Source of the DNA: JAOAPG01 sp963791575
GTDB lineage: Bacteria > Acidobacteriota > Terriglobia > Terriglobales > Acidobacteriaceae
DNA length: 64,000 nucleotides
Assembly: GCA_963791575.1 (NCBI GenBank)
Contig: CAWBSY010000021.1
Span: forward strand, 1-64,000
Reading direction: 5' to 3'
Position 1 is the stretch's first letter. Each line of letters opens with the position of its first letter. The notes below the pieces were generated by a model. It worked only from the letters and a program-made list of their open reading frames with translations, had not been told where the DNA came from and made no database searches. Of this stretch, positions 24,360-33,451 are shown one piece after another. The position numbers and the translations under genes were made by a program.

Positions 24360-26135
24360 CTACTGCACCGCGACAATCGGCACGATCAAGGCCGAAGGAT
24401 GTTGCTGGTCGTGAAGGACCGAGTTCGTGGCCTTTATCATTTCCACACTTTTCCTGTCATACGATCCGGTGTTCAGATTGCGATCAAATCTTGGAAAATT
24501 GCTGCTGCTGATCTCCAGTCGCAATTTGTGTCCCTTACGAAACAGATTGCTAGTGGACCAAAGGTCGATCGCAAACTTGTAAACTTCTTCCGGATGCATC
24601 AGCTCCGGCCGCTCCTGAGAATCTCGATAACGGGCCCGCACAATGCCTTCAGTCAAGTTTTGCGCCGATCCATCGGGATACACATCCACCAGTTTCGCCG
24701 TGAAATCAGTATCGACAGCCGACGATTTTGCATAGAGCTCCAGAGCCACAGGGCCAGTCACTTCAACATCGCTTCCCATGGCAGGACTGGAGTACACCAA
24801 CACATCATCGCGGGCCTCGATAGGACGTTGGTCCTGCGGCCCCGCCATTAAATGGGCAAGATTGCAACAGAGCGGGCCTCCCGTTGTCTTCACCGGATCG
24901 GCAGGGTCATAAACAAAGTGATCGAGCGCCTCAGCCGAGGGCTTCGCAACGGAAAGAGTTCCATCCCCGGCAATCGAATTCGCTTTTCCAGATGAGTGCA
25001 AATAATATTTTGTGTTGCGGGCGCGTGCCAAAGGCCAATCATCTTCTTCCCGCCAAACATTACTGCCCATCACGAAAATTTTGACTGGCCTTTCTTTGGA
25101 AAATTCGTTGGCAATGCCTTTCAAAAGGTAGTCATACCAGCGCAGAGCGATCGCGGTTTCGTTGGCTTCTTCCGCCGCCGGACCGAAATCCAGGTCACCG
25201 ATATTGCGCCCATGGCCGGCGTGACCTCCGATAATGACCAACAGGCGCTGGCCCCGCCGGGCCGCTTCACTGCCGGCGTGGGCTTTTAGCCCAATGTAAT
25301 TGCGCAAAGAACCGCCCTGAAAAATGTCATACCAGGCGGCGACGCTTAGAGCCGGAACATTGATATCGGCATAGCGTTCCTCAATCGACCAGCGTTTCCA
25401 GTAGTCGTCGTAGCTGGGATGGGCGAGCCAGTCGAGAAAATAAGGCGCAAGAGTTTGGGTCAGATCAGAAACCGCCGACAACGAAGCCGCATTGAACACG
25501 GGGAAATTATTTAGAGGCAGGGTTGGCACTCCGCCCATGGCATTCGTGCTTTTCCTGACCGCGCGATTCAAAGTGTCCTGGGCCAGGCCGGCCGTCCACG
25601 ATTCACCAAACCACTGCTCGAACGCACCTCCTTGATAGGTCCACCCATCGTGGTAGTTGCTGGCGGTAGCGAATGGAAAAATGCCGGCGAGATGGGGAGG
25701 ATGAGCAATGGCCGCTAGAAGTTGGGTCGCTCCATTGTAAGAGCCGCCGACCATCCCAACTTTTCCGTTGGAGTACGGTAGTGCCGCAGCCCACTCCACG
25801 CTGTCATACCCATCCTGCGATTCGTATTTGAATGGATACCATTCTCCTTCCGAACTGTAGCGGCCGCGCACATCCTGCACGACGACGACGTACCCGCGAG
25901 TTGCAGCAGTTATGGCGAACACCATGACTTCATCTTTATTGTAAGGAGTGCGTTCGAGTAGCACGGGAAAGTGGCCTTCCACATCCGGACGATAAATATC
26001 GGCGCGAAGTACAGTATTGTCCCGCATGGTGACCGGCACCGCTCTTTCGACTTTAATCGGATACGACTCGACCGCCGCATTGGCCGCCAGCGCACAAAAT
26101 AGTACGAACGCCGAAAGCAGGACGCCTTTTCTCAC
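24360..26135 (-). CDS. Exported CocE/NonD-family hydrolase (X-Pro dipeptidyl-peptidase S15 type)
   Basis: A 591-residue serine hydrolase with a signal peptide (residues 1-20, VLLSAFVLFCALAANA). The alpha/beta domain has the oxyanion and nucleophile regions (ERTPYNKDE, VQDVRGRYSSEGEWYPF, nucleophile Ser in GGSYNGATQ) and His in IIGGHAGHGRNIGD; the C-terminal beta domain contains TDFTAKLVDVYPDGSA and LRLEISSSNFPRFDRN. Family members cleave esters, amides (cocaine esterase, glutaryl-7-ACA acylase) or X-Pro peptides. I choose the GTG at 26135 because AAGGAG lies 9 nt upstream; an earlier frame start at 26177 overlaps the upstream SDR. In the locus it is a candidate periplasmic esterase removing acyl groups from imported glycan. 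Confidence 0.88.
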   Translation of the reverse strand: MRKGVLLSAFVLFCALAANAAVESYPIKVERAVPVTMRDNTVLRADIYRPDVEGHFPVLLERTPYNKDEVMVFAITAATRGYVVVVQDVRGRYSSEGEWYPFKYESQDGYDSVEWAAALPYSNGKVGMVGGSYNGATQLLAAIAHPPHLAGIFPFATASNYHDGWTYQGGAFEQWFGESWTAGLAQDTLNRAVRKSTNAMGGVPTLPLNNFPVFNAASLSAVSDLTQTLAPYFLDWLAHPSYDDYWKRWSIEERYADINVPALSVAAWYDIFQGGSLRNYIGLKAHAGSEAARRGQRLLVIIGGHAGHGRNIGDLDFGPAAEEANETAIALRWYDYLLKGIANEFSKERPVKIFVMGSNVWREEDDWPLARARNTKYYLHSSGKANSIAGDGTLSVAKPSAEALDHFVYDPADPVKTTGGPLCCNLAHLMAGPQDQRPIEARDDVLVYSSPAMGSDVEVTGPVALELYAKSSAVDTDFTAKLVDVYPDGSAQNLTEGIVRARYRDSQERPELMHPEEVYKFAIDLWSTSNLFRKGHKLRLEISSSNFPRFDRNLNTGSYDRKSVEMIKATNSVLHDQQHPSALIVPIVAVQ

Positions 26136-26173
26136 CGAACTAAACTCCTTCCGATGCAAAAGAATTCCGATGA

Positions 26174-26890
26174 TCATCGATTTGGCGGAGCCTGCGAAGG
26201 CAGCAGCTCAACCCGCGCCACCATCGCTCTCGAAGGAAATTTATAGAGATCGATAATTATGCGGACTACATCTTCAATAGCCAGCTTCCAACTTTCGTAG
26301 CCCCGATCTTCGGTTGATACACTTCCAATCACAATTTCACTGACGCGAATGCCATCGTAGCGAACGTCCTTCACCAGAGTTTCGGTCAGCCCAGTCAATC
26401 CAGTCTTTGAAGCGTTGTAGGCGCTACCTCCCGCAAACCGAACTATGCTCGCAGTACTCGAAATATTAAAGATGTAGCCGGATCCAGTCTTACGCATCAG
26501 CGGCACCGCTTCACGGCAACAATAAAACGTTCCGGACAAATTTGTTCCAATCGTCGTATCCCACACTTCCGGAGAAATCTGATCGATGGGCTTGTAGATG
26601 TGCCCAACCCCGGCATTATTCACCAGAATATCGAGCCACCCGAAACGCCCAATGGCTGCTTCCACGAGTTTGCGGCAGTCCTGGTAGCGACTCACATCCG
26701 CAGTGATACCATCGATCGAATCCCCTACACTCACTGAAAGCGCCTTCAACGCTGACCTCAGGTGGTCTTCCTGCCGGCCGCAGATGAATACTTTCGCTCC
26801 CTCCGACAAGAAAGCCTGGGCGATGCCGTAACCGATCCCTCGCGTGCCTCCGGTGACGATCACAACTTTATCTCTCAATTCCGTATTCAT
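26174..26890 (-). CDS. SDR-family oxidoreductase
   Basis: A 238-residue short-chain dehydrogenase with TGGTRGIG, ILVNNAGVG, NISSTASIVRFAGGSAYNASK (YxxxK), and a shortened C-terminus: the usual VVDGG tail is replaced by RAMVARVELLPSQ. The ICGR after beta-2 with Arg suggests NADP. This C-terminal variant occurs in SDRs annotated as 3-oxoacyl-ACP-reductase-like of unknown function. It is the fifth gene of the 33214-20838 operon, between the large glycosidase-like protein and the CocE hydrolase. Confidence 0.88.
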   Translation of the reverse strand: MNTELRDKVVIVTGGTRGIGYGIAQAFLSEGAKVFICGRQEDHLRSALKALSVSVGDSIDGITADVSRYQDCRKLVEAAIGRFGWLDILVNNAGVGHIYKPIDQISPEVWDTTIGTNLSGTFYCCREAVPLMRKTGSGYIFNISSTASIVRFAGGSAYNASKTGLTGLTETLVKDVRYDGIRVSEIVIGSVSTEDRGYESWKLAIEDVVRIIIDLYKFPSRAMVARVELLPSQAPPNR

Positions 26891-26903
26891 GCTTTAAGCG
26901 CTT

Positions 26904-29342
26904 CTAGTACAAGACAACGATTTCGGTTCGTCCGTCGCTCGGCGTCAGCTCGATTATTTCTTTTCCGGAATTGAACTGAGTCCATGGTTGGCCATTCACC
27001 AGGACCTTAGTCATTTCCTGCCGCGCCGGATGGGGAACACGCAGGCGAAGGCCTTCGAGTTTTTCAGACTGCAAATTAGAAAGAGTGAGATCTACTAGTA
27101 TTTTTCCTTCTTGTAGATGGGATTTCACCTTGAGGTCGAGTTTGGCGGCCGTTGTAGCTCCTTTTGCAATCTCGATTTGCTTTCCATTTTCCAGCCACCG
27201 GCGAGGGACTCCCAGCAGCAAATGGAGCATCTTGCCTTCTTCCAAAATCAACGCTTGTCGAATCAATCCACACACTCGGGCATTGGCCGATGTATCCATA
27301 AAGAAAGGAGCGTACCGATCGTCGCCGAGGTGAAATCGCTCCACGGTTGCGAACGTTTCCTTGTCCACTCCATAGGCGAGCATGGAATAGAAAGCCAATA
27401 GCGCTTTCTCAGTCTCTCCTCGTAACAGCCAGCCGCGATGCCAAATGTCCTCAGAGAAATTTACGTAGAAAGAGTTTGATCCATGCGGATCTCCATTCTT
27501 CTCCATGCCTCCAGTAAGACCGAGGACGCCGCGGTTCCACTTTACTTTCATGTACTTTTCCAATTGCCTAAATGCTTCGGAATCGGATGGCAAGAATCCA
27601 CTGTCGAGGTACGCAAGCGCTCCCGTCGCAAACTCAGCCCACGCCGGTGGCCGATTCAATCGTTCCGGATAAGGCGGACCGTTCGGATCCGTTGTCCGCG
27701 TTCGGTTCATGACTTCCAGAATGTCATCGCGATATGCTTTCGCTTCCTCAATCAGGCGAGCGCTTTGAGGATGTGCAATCTCAGCCAGGGCTTCCGCAAT
27801 ACCACTCAGACCTTGCGAGCTATAACTGTCGGTAAAGCAGGGATAGTAAGTGTCCAGCGGCGCGTGACGATCGTCCATCTTGCCACCAGTTAATTCGCCA
27901 TCGGAAGCCAACTGCCGAATGGCTTCTTCCGCTGTATCGTAGGCCCTTCCAATTGGTAGCAGCCCGAAGTGCAGGGCTTTCTCTCCATGCTCATCCGTCT
28001 TTTTCGTTTCCTGTCGTTCGCTGATGATCCAGTCACACGCGCGGACTAGAGCGGGAGCCACCCGCTCAAGCCACTCGCGGTCCCGCGTATAGCGGTAGTG
28101 AGTCGCGAATGCATGCAGCATCGCGCCAGTGCCGTTCATCCAATTGGGGAATTCTCCTTCCTTTCCGGCGTTGCTCCTGGCGAGTTGGCCATAGAAAGTA
28201 GACTCGGGATCTTTTTCCCAACCACTTTCCTCGAAGGCAATTGTGCCCCCGAAAACCGCGTCACTACTCTTGAAACTTCCATGCGGTGGGAATCTTCCCT
28301 GGATTTTCAGAAAATATTCCAAGCATTTTCTGACGTCGTCGTGATCGCCGATCGAATCCAGGTGCGTGGTCAACTTCATCGCTTCCCAGGGCCAGACTCC
28401 CTGGAAACCCTGCACTGGCAGACAGTAGTTCTTGTCAGCGGCTTGGAGAATCTGGGTTTGGTAATGCAGAATCTGCGCGCGGTAAATGTTATTGACCACA
28501 TCGTCCGGGACGGTAATCTGTGTGCCGACCGCAAGCGTGGCTTCCAGATTTCTTACCCGCTGCTCTAAAGCCGATGGAAAATCCATCTTCCGCAAAACCG
28601 GCACTTCATCGGCGGTCAGCCCGCGTGCCGAACTTGTGACCATTAGGCGAATGCTCTTGCTCTCGTTGGGTTTTAACTCCACAGGGAAATGCAAGACGTG
28701 ATCGTAGATCTGAGTATGAATGGAGCTGTCCACCGTATAGAGCCCGAGAATTCGTGCTCCATCGCGTAGTAACTTGTCTTTCGGTTCGGAAGGATAGCCT
28801 CGGATGGGCGGCCGCTTGCCTACGATCTCGAAAAGATCGTAAGTATTGTAAGGAAATGGCGGCACTCCCTTCGCTAGAATCGAGCCCGGAACAAAAGCCC
28901 ACAAGCTCTCGCTGCGAGCTGACGCTTCCGTGTTCGTGACGCTCATCTGCACCACGGCCACTTGCTTCTCATGGCCGGTCTTTACCTCACTGGCGCCGAG
29001 CAAAGTCGCAAAACTGGTTTGGGTAAACAGCAGGGGTCCGCTTTGCCATTTGCTGATGACGATCGGAAGGTATCCAAGTTTTAACGAACGTGTTACCTCG
29101 CGCCATGGAATTTCCGAGGCAGGCGAACCCACTGCAAAAGAAAACGAATTCGCAACGGCGCCCACGCCCATGTCAGGGCGGACCCAAATCACTTCTGGAT
29201 GACCTTTGACACTGATCACGGGATGCTTCGACATAGGGCCGCGATAATACTTGGCTACTTCCTCGTAAGTGGATTCGTGACGGTCTTTTTCCACTTGATC
29301 GAAAGTCAATTTTTCATGTCGATTCATGAATGTAGTTTTCAC
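26904..29342 (-). CDS. Six-hairpin glycosidase-like protein, copy 1
   Basis: An 812-residue protein with a beta-rich N-terminal half (to about residue 290), an (alpha/alpha) barrel region (about 290-690, with QILHYQTQILQAADKNY, QGVWPWEAMKLTTHLDSIGD, ATHYRYTRDREWLERVAPAL) and a C-terminal beta domain (LRVPHPARQEMTKVLVNG). This layout is that of six-hairpin glycosidases such as GH78, GH63 or GH127-like enzymes, but I cannot assign a family. The 883-frame at 51467 is a paralogue: both have HYRYT, LGVPRRWLENGKQI/LAGIPRSYLEDGKQI and a final VPHPA/MPHPA motif. No signal peptide, so it should act in the cytoplasm. The start is GTG 29342 or ATG 29327 (MNRHEK), the latter having AGGTGA 11 nt upstream. 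Candidate catalytic acids cannot be fixed by eye. Confidence 0.75.
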   Translation of the reverse strand: MKTTFMNRHEKLTFDQVEKDRHESTYEEVAKYYRGPMSKHPVISVKGHPEVIWVRPDMGVGAVANSFSFAVGSPASEIPWREVTRSLKLGYLPIVISKWQSGPLLFTQTSFATLLGASEVKTGHEKQVAVVQMSVTNTEASARSESLWAFVPGSILAKGVPPFPYNTYDLFEIVGKRPPIRGYPSEPKDKLLRDGARILGLYTVDSSIHTQIYDHVLHFPVELKPNESKSIRLMVTSSARGLTADEVPVLRKMDFPSALEQRVRNLEATLAVGTQITVPDDVVNNIYRAQILHYQTQILQAADKNYCLPVQGFQGVWPWEAMKLTTHLDSIGDHDDVRKCLEYFLKIQGRFPPHGSFKSSDAVFGGTIAFEESGWEKDPESTFYGQLARSNAGKEGEFPNWMNGTGAMLHAFATHYRYTRDREWLERVAPALVRACDWIISERQETKKTDEHGEKALHFGLLPIGRAYDTAEEAIRQLASDGELTGGKMDDRHAPLDTYYPCFTDSYSSQGLSGIAEALAEIAHPQSARLIEEAKAYRDDILEVMNRTRTTDPNGPPYPERLNRPPAWAEFATGALAYLDSGFLPSDSEAFRQLEKYMKVKWNRGVLGLTGGMEKNGDPHGSNSFYVNFSEDIWHRGWLLRGETEKALLAFYSMLAYGVDKETFATVERFHLGDDRYAPFFMDTSANARVCGLIRQALILEEGKMLHLLLGVPRRWLENGKQIEIAKGATTAAKLDLKVKSHLQEGKILVDLTLSNLQSEKLEGLRLRVPHPARQEMTKVLVNGQPWTQFNSGKEIIELTPSDGRTEIVVLY

Positions 29343-29361
29343 CTGACTGGTTCTGTTTGCC

Positions 29362-30480
29362 CTACGCTACGCGAAGTTTGGCAACGGTGTCTTCATTCAG
29401 CTCAACACCGAGGCCGGGCGCCTGAGGAATCTCCAGATAGCCTTCCTTGGCGCGGATTACTTGCGTGGTCAGCATGTCCCTCAAGTCCGTGTTGCCTTGC
29501 GCCGCGAATTCTACGATGAGTGCATTGGGGATCGAATTCAACCAATGCAGGGCCGCCGCTACATTGATGTACGTAGTAAACCCGTGATTTGCTACCGGCC
29601 GATCATGGCTCGCGGCGAGAGAAGCAATCTTCATTGCGCCGGTAAAACCTCCGCACCGGGTGAGATCTACCTGGATAACATCGCACTGACCCTCTGTGAT
29701 CAGACGACGATAATCTTCGAGGCTGTCTTGCTCTTCGCCGGCGGCGATGCGCAAGCTGGTAGCTTTGCTCAGCCGGTTGTAGCCTTCGTAATTGTGCGGG
29801 GCAAGCGGCTCTTCCAACCAGAATGGGTTGTATTGTTCAAAAGCTTCAGCGCGCTGGATGGCCGTCTTGGTGTCCCACGCCAAGCCTGCATCCACCATCA
29901 GATCAACATTTTCGCCCAATCCCGCGCGCGCTTTTGCGACCAGCGCTACATCGGTCTTTGCGTCTTTACCCATGGGACCCCATCCAAATTTGACGGCGGT
30001 GAAGCCCAGGTCCCGCAGACGCGACGCTTCCGTATAAGTCCGTTCCGGCGTATCTCCGAATAAGACGCTGGCGTAGCAACGCAACTTTTTGTGAAATCCT
30101 CCGCCCAGAAGTTTCCAAACCGGCATTCCTAATTTCTTACCTTTAATGTCCCACAACGCCATGTCGATGCCACTGATCGCATGAAACAGTATTCCGGAGT
30201 GTCCCAGATAGATGTTGTTGCGAAACATTTTCTGCCACAGATATTCGGTTTCAAATGGATCTTCCCCGATCAGCAATTGTGTGAGACCACAGCACAGGGT
30301 ATGCGAGTAGGGCCCATTGATGACTCCCTGAACCGCCAGCGGAGACGAATCCACTTCCCCGATTCCGGAAATGCCTTCATCGGTGCGTACCCGAACGATG
30401 AGCGCGTCCTGTCCGCTGTCGCACTGGTGCTTGACCTGCTCCATCCGCACATAAATCGCTTCGACGTCGGTAATCCGCAT
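29362..30480 (-). CDS. Enolase-superfamily sugar-acid dehydratase, copy 2
   Basis: A 372-residue mandelate-racemase-subgroup enzyme. Metal ligands Asp197 (MVDAG), Glu223 (WLEEP) and Glu249 (AAGEE); Lys164 in VKFGWGPMG; catalytic His299 in ANHGFTTYINVAAALH. It shares the KxGWGP and HG-T pattern with copy 1 at 22406 in the same operon, so the two likely act on related or epimeric acids. Located between the glycosidase-like gene and the mutarotase-like gene, which fits the sequence: trim glycan, open or epimerise sugar, oxidise, dehydrate. The exact substrate is not determinable from sequence alone. Confidence 0.9.
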   Translation of the reverse strand: MRITDVEAIYVRMEQVKHQCDSGQDALIVRVRTDEGISGIGEVDSSPLAVQGVINGPYSHTLCCGLTQLLIGEDPFETEYLWQKMFRNNIYLGHSGILFHAISGIDMALWDIKGKKLGMPVWKLLGGGFHKKLRCYASVLFGDTPERTYTEASRLRDLGFTAVKFGWGPMGKDAKTDVALVAKARAGLGENVDLMVDAGLAWDTKTAIQRAEAFEQYNPFWLEEPLAPHNYEGYNRLSKATSLRIAAGEEQDSLEDYRRLITEGQCDVIQVDLTRCGGFTGAMKIASLAASHDRPVANHGFTTYINVAAALHWLNSIPNALIVEFAAQGNTDLRDMLTTQVIRAKEGYLEIPQAPGLGVELNEDTVAKLRVA

Positions 30481-30516
30481 TTCCGTGATTACTCCCCCTC
30501 AAGAAAACAGCGCTGA

Positions 30517-31569
30517 CTAGTTCTCGCTGGCAAACTGAACCGGGTTGTTAAACACGCTCACTTGAAGATGCGTCTTCTTCGTTTCTCCAGGAGCGAAAAC
30601 CAACTGCGTGCCGGCCTCAACTGCATTCGCCAGTGATCCCGGGTAGGACGAGACCGGCTCCAGGCCGATGTTGTAGCTCTTGCCATACCATGGATAGCCA
30701 ACCCATCCTCCAAATACCTGCCAGAACCAGAGATATTTGAAAATCTTCGCGTCCCAGCTCATCCCGAATCCGAGTTGCAGCCGGTCGCTGAAGATTCCGT
30801 ACCAGCCGTTCTCAAATCCATGCAGATATGCCATGTCATGCGAATGCGCTGTCTTTGACGGAATCCGAGAAAGATCGATCTTCTCCCCATTCCGTCCAAG
30901 GACAATCGGCCATTCGCAATCCTGACCTTTTTCGAGACGCGAATTTGGCGAAACATATTGTTCTTGCGTTTTCACGCGACACGACGGCATCAAAATTCGG
31001 CAAGTATCGTCCAGAAATGGCGCTCCGAACGCAGGATGGTGACCCCATGTACAGTCCATCGTCTCCGCGGAATCGTTTTGCAACTCTTCCGCAATCTCCA
31101 GCGCGCCGCCCGGGCACAACGTCAACGTCTTCCGCAGACGAAATGGGGTACGCACACAATGAACTTCCAGCAGGACCGAAATGCAATCAGGATCGTCTCG
31201 CAGGATGGTGTATTTCCAGGGAAGCAAACTGATCTCGTCGTGAAGACCGAGAGTGGCGTTCTTATATTCGCAGGGATCGCCGAAGTTGGGCAGGATCTCC
31301 TGCCAGCCGCCGGGATAGTAATCAAGAAAAGCGTTCCCCTTTGCAGTTAGCGATTCCATCGCACCGGCGGGTCGAAGACCAGGCTGCGAAACGTACATAA
31401 AATCCAGGTCCTGAGGCTTGTAGAGGAACTGAATGACGTCCGAACCTTTGCCTGGCAGCAGCGTGATTCGCAGAGTTTCGTTCTCCAGCGAGAGCGCTGC
31501 ATATCCCAGGTAGGTGAACTCAGTGAACCGGCAGCCGTAGTTTCGCGCATGTGCAGCCGGACTGTTCAC
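30517..31569 (-). CDS. Galactose-mutarotase-like (aldose 1-epimerase fold) protein
   Basis: A 350-residue beta-sandwich protein of the aldose 1-epimerase/galactose mutarotase superfamily. Candidate catalytic His lies in WGHHPAFGAPF and the catalytic Glu in YNIGLEPVSSYP; the N-terminal LRITLLPGKGSDVIQF and GWQEILPNFGDP are typical of the group. Such proteins interconvert sugar anomers or bind carbohydrate. It is the second gene of the ten-gene operon, right after the TPP enzyme. A second, more divergent mutarotase-like gene is at 42986. Confidence 0.82.
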   Translation of the reverse strand: MNSPAAHARNYGCRFTEFTYLGYAALSLENETLRITLLPGKGSDVIQFLYKPQDLDFMYVSQPGLRPAGAMESLTAKGNAFLDYYPGGWQEILPNFGDPCEYKNATLGLHDEISLLPWKYTILRDDPDCISVLLEVHCVRTPFRLRKTLTLCPGGALEIAEELQNDSAETMDCTWGHHPAFGAPFLDDTCRILMPSCRVKTQEQYVSPNSRLEKGQDCEWPIVLGRNGEKIDLSRIPSKTAHSHDMAYLHGFENGWYGIFSDRLQLGFGMSWDAKIFKYLWFWQVFGGWVGYPWYGKSYNIGLEPVSSYPGSLANAVEAGTQLVFAPGETKKTHLQVSVFNNPVQFASEN

Positions 31570-31591
31570 TGAGTCTCCGCCAAGAATTCTG

Positions 31592-33214
31592 TTATACCTG
31601 AGTCCATTTACTCAGATCGCCGATAGTCGGACCAAAACTATCCTGATAAGCCTGCGGATCCACGAGCGCTTCAATCAATGTTGTGCGCTCTGATTTCAGG
31701 GCCAGTCCGAGTTCACGACGGAAGGCGGCTGGCGTTTCCACCTTCACGCCGTTCAATCCGCAAGCAAGCGCGATCGCGGCATAATCGACACCGTGGAAAT
31801 CCAATCCACAGTCCGGAAAACCTCTGGCGCCCTGGCGCGCTTTCATCGTGCCCAGCGCTTTGTCATTGATAATGACCAGCGGCATTGCCGCCCCGGTGCG
31901 GGCAAATGCCTCGAGTTCGCCCAGACGCATGAGCAAACTTCCATCCGCGCCCATTCCAATCATGGGACGTTTTCGGTCCGCCAACCGTGCTCCGAGTGCC
32001 GCTGGAACAGTCAGACCCATCGTCCGGCCGCCGGAAGTTCCCAGAAAATTTCCCGGCTGCTCGACCGGCCAAAGATGCTCCAGCATGCAAACAAACGCGC
32101 CAGTTTCGGAAAGCAGCAGCCCGTCGGAAGGAAGCAATTCACGCGTCGCCGCAATGACATCCTGCGCCGCAAAGCGTGCCTTGGCGGGACGCTTGAAATA
32201 CTCCAGAATGCCGGAGCGCGCTTGTTTGATTTCATCTACGGCAATCCCCTGTTTTCGCTGATCTGATAGGCGTTTTAATATCGGTTTGAGATCCCCTTCG
32301 ACCCTGACTTCGGGCGACGACATACTCGAATAACTGGATCTCGCCGTCACTTCGCAAGTGGGCAGTTCAAGCTTCCATGGTGCATGCGTCATCATGGCAT
32401 CCACGCCGACGAATACCACGGCGTCCGCTTGCTTGAAGACCCGGCTTTCGATCACATTCGGATTAAACAATCCGAGAAAAACGCCTGCCCATCTCGGGTG
32501 TGACTCGGGAAACACACCTCGCGCATCCATGGTTACCAGCACAACCGCTTCGCGCGCTTCTGCAAAGGCGAGTAACTCAGGCGTCGCGCCAGCACGGACG
32601 ACATCCGCTCCGGCAAGAATTGCAATCCGGCGATATTTTCCGATGAACTCCTGGACCTTGTTGAAAGCAGCTTCGTCGATCGACGCGCTGCCACCCTGTT
32701 GCGATTCGGGCGCCGCATCTTTGATCTCACCCAAGCCTGCCGGCAGATGAAGCATCGACGGAGTTGGACGTCCATCCACGGCCCGCGAAAAAGCCTGCTG
32801 GGTCATCGAAGCGCCATCCTCGGCCGTCAATATCGCTTGATAGCCAATCACGCCATCGAATAATTTCTCCTGCTCGCACTGCTGAACACTTTCGACTGGA
32901 TGGCTCGATACAGCCGGCGCCTCGCAGATTCCCACCAGCGGCAATCGCTCGAAATAAGCATTCGCCACGCCTCCGGCTAGATTGGCTGCCCCCACTCCGC
33001 GAATGCTCATAGCCAGGCCCGCAGTTTTCTTCACAGCGCCATAAGTGGCCGCAGCGATGGCCGCTGAAGACTCATGGCTGACGTTGACAAACTGCACTCC
33101 GTGCTGGCGTCCAGCTTCGATCAAATCCAACGGCGATCCACCGCCGGGAATCCCAAAGAAATGTTCCAAGCCTTTATCCCGCGCGGTGGTCATGACTACT
33201 TCTGCTGCTTTCAA
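31592..33214 (-). CDS. Thiamine-pyrophosphate-dependent enzyme (acetolactate-synthase-like fold)
   Basis: A 540-residue TPP enzyme with the three-domain layout of acetolactate synthases, benzoylformate and sulfopyruvate decarboxylases. The TPP-activating Glu48 is in VSHESSAAIAA, and the TPP/Mg motif near residue 440 is GADGSLLMRLGELEAFARTG ending in VIINDK (GDG-x(25)-NN type, here GADGS and IND). The central domain (LAGADVVRAGATPELLAFAE) is a cofactor-like fold that may be inactive. It is the first gene of the operon, driven by the promoter at 33283-33311. It could decarboxylate or carboligate a 2-keto acid arising from sugar-acid dehydration, which would be an unusual alternative to an aldolase. 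Substrate unknown. Confidence 0.85.
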   Translation of the reverse strand: MKAAEVVMTTARDKGLEHFFGIPGGGSPLDLIEAGRQHGVQFVNVSHESSAAIAAATYGAVKKTAGLAMSIRGVGAANLAGGVANAYFERLPLVGICEAPAVSSHPVESVQQCEQEKLFDGVIGYQAILTAEDGASMTQQAFSRAVDGRPTPSMLHLPAGLGEIKDAAPESQQGGSASIDEAAFNKVQEFIGKYRRIAILAGADVVRAGATPELLAFAEAREAVVLVTMDARGVFPESHPRWAGVFLGLFNPNVIESRVFKQADAVVFVGVDAMMTHAPWKLELPTCEVTARSSYSSMSSPEVRVEGDLKPILKRLSDQRKQGIAVDEIKQARSGILEYFKRPAKARFAAQDVIAATRELLPSDGLLLSETGAFVCMLEHLWPVEQPGNFLGTSGGRTMGLTVPAALGARLADRKRPMIGMGADGSLLMRLGELEAFARTGAAMPLVIINDKALGTMKARQGARGFPDCGLDFHGVDYAAIALACGLNGVKVETPAAFRRELGLALKSERTTLIEALVDPQAYQDSFGPTIGDLSKWTQV

Positions 33215-33282
33215 CGGAGACTCCTAAGCGTTGACGTCGAGATTTTCGTGCGATTTTGAAGACTGCTCTACACGAACAATTA

Positions 33283-33311
33283 GGTATACTTTCGGCGAGG
33301 CATAGTGTCAA
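33283..33311 (-). promoter_or_regulatory. Promoter of the ten-gene 33214-20838 operon
   Basis: On the minus strand: TTGACA (33306-33311), 17-bp spacer, TATACC (33283-33288). The same box pair (TTGACA-N17-TATACC) occurs in the promoter at 42879. It lies about 70 bp before the ATG at 33214. An AT-rich block TTAATTTATAAA sits 4 bp upstream of the -35 box (33316-33327). Confidence 0.65.
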
Positions 33312-33370
33312 TTATTTAATTTATAAAAACATAAAATTCCTCTCGAATAAGCTATTAATCTGTTATATAG

Positions 33371-33382
33371 TTCATTTCTGAA
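33371..33382. promoter_or_regulatory. Candidate shared operator (TTYA-N4-TRAA), divergent region 33215-33451
   Basis: TTCATTTCTGAA: perfect inverted repeat TTCA-N4-TGAA, after exactly 59 bp of sequence upstream of the -35 box at 33306-33311 and about 70 bp upstream of the plus-strand gene start at 33452. It could serve both divergent units. Regulator unknown. Confidence 0.55.
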
Positions 33383-33451
33383 TTTCGCATAGCACTTTTC
33401 GACCTAATTCGCCTGATAAAACAAAAAACCACATAAAAGGCTACCTTAATC

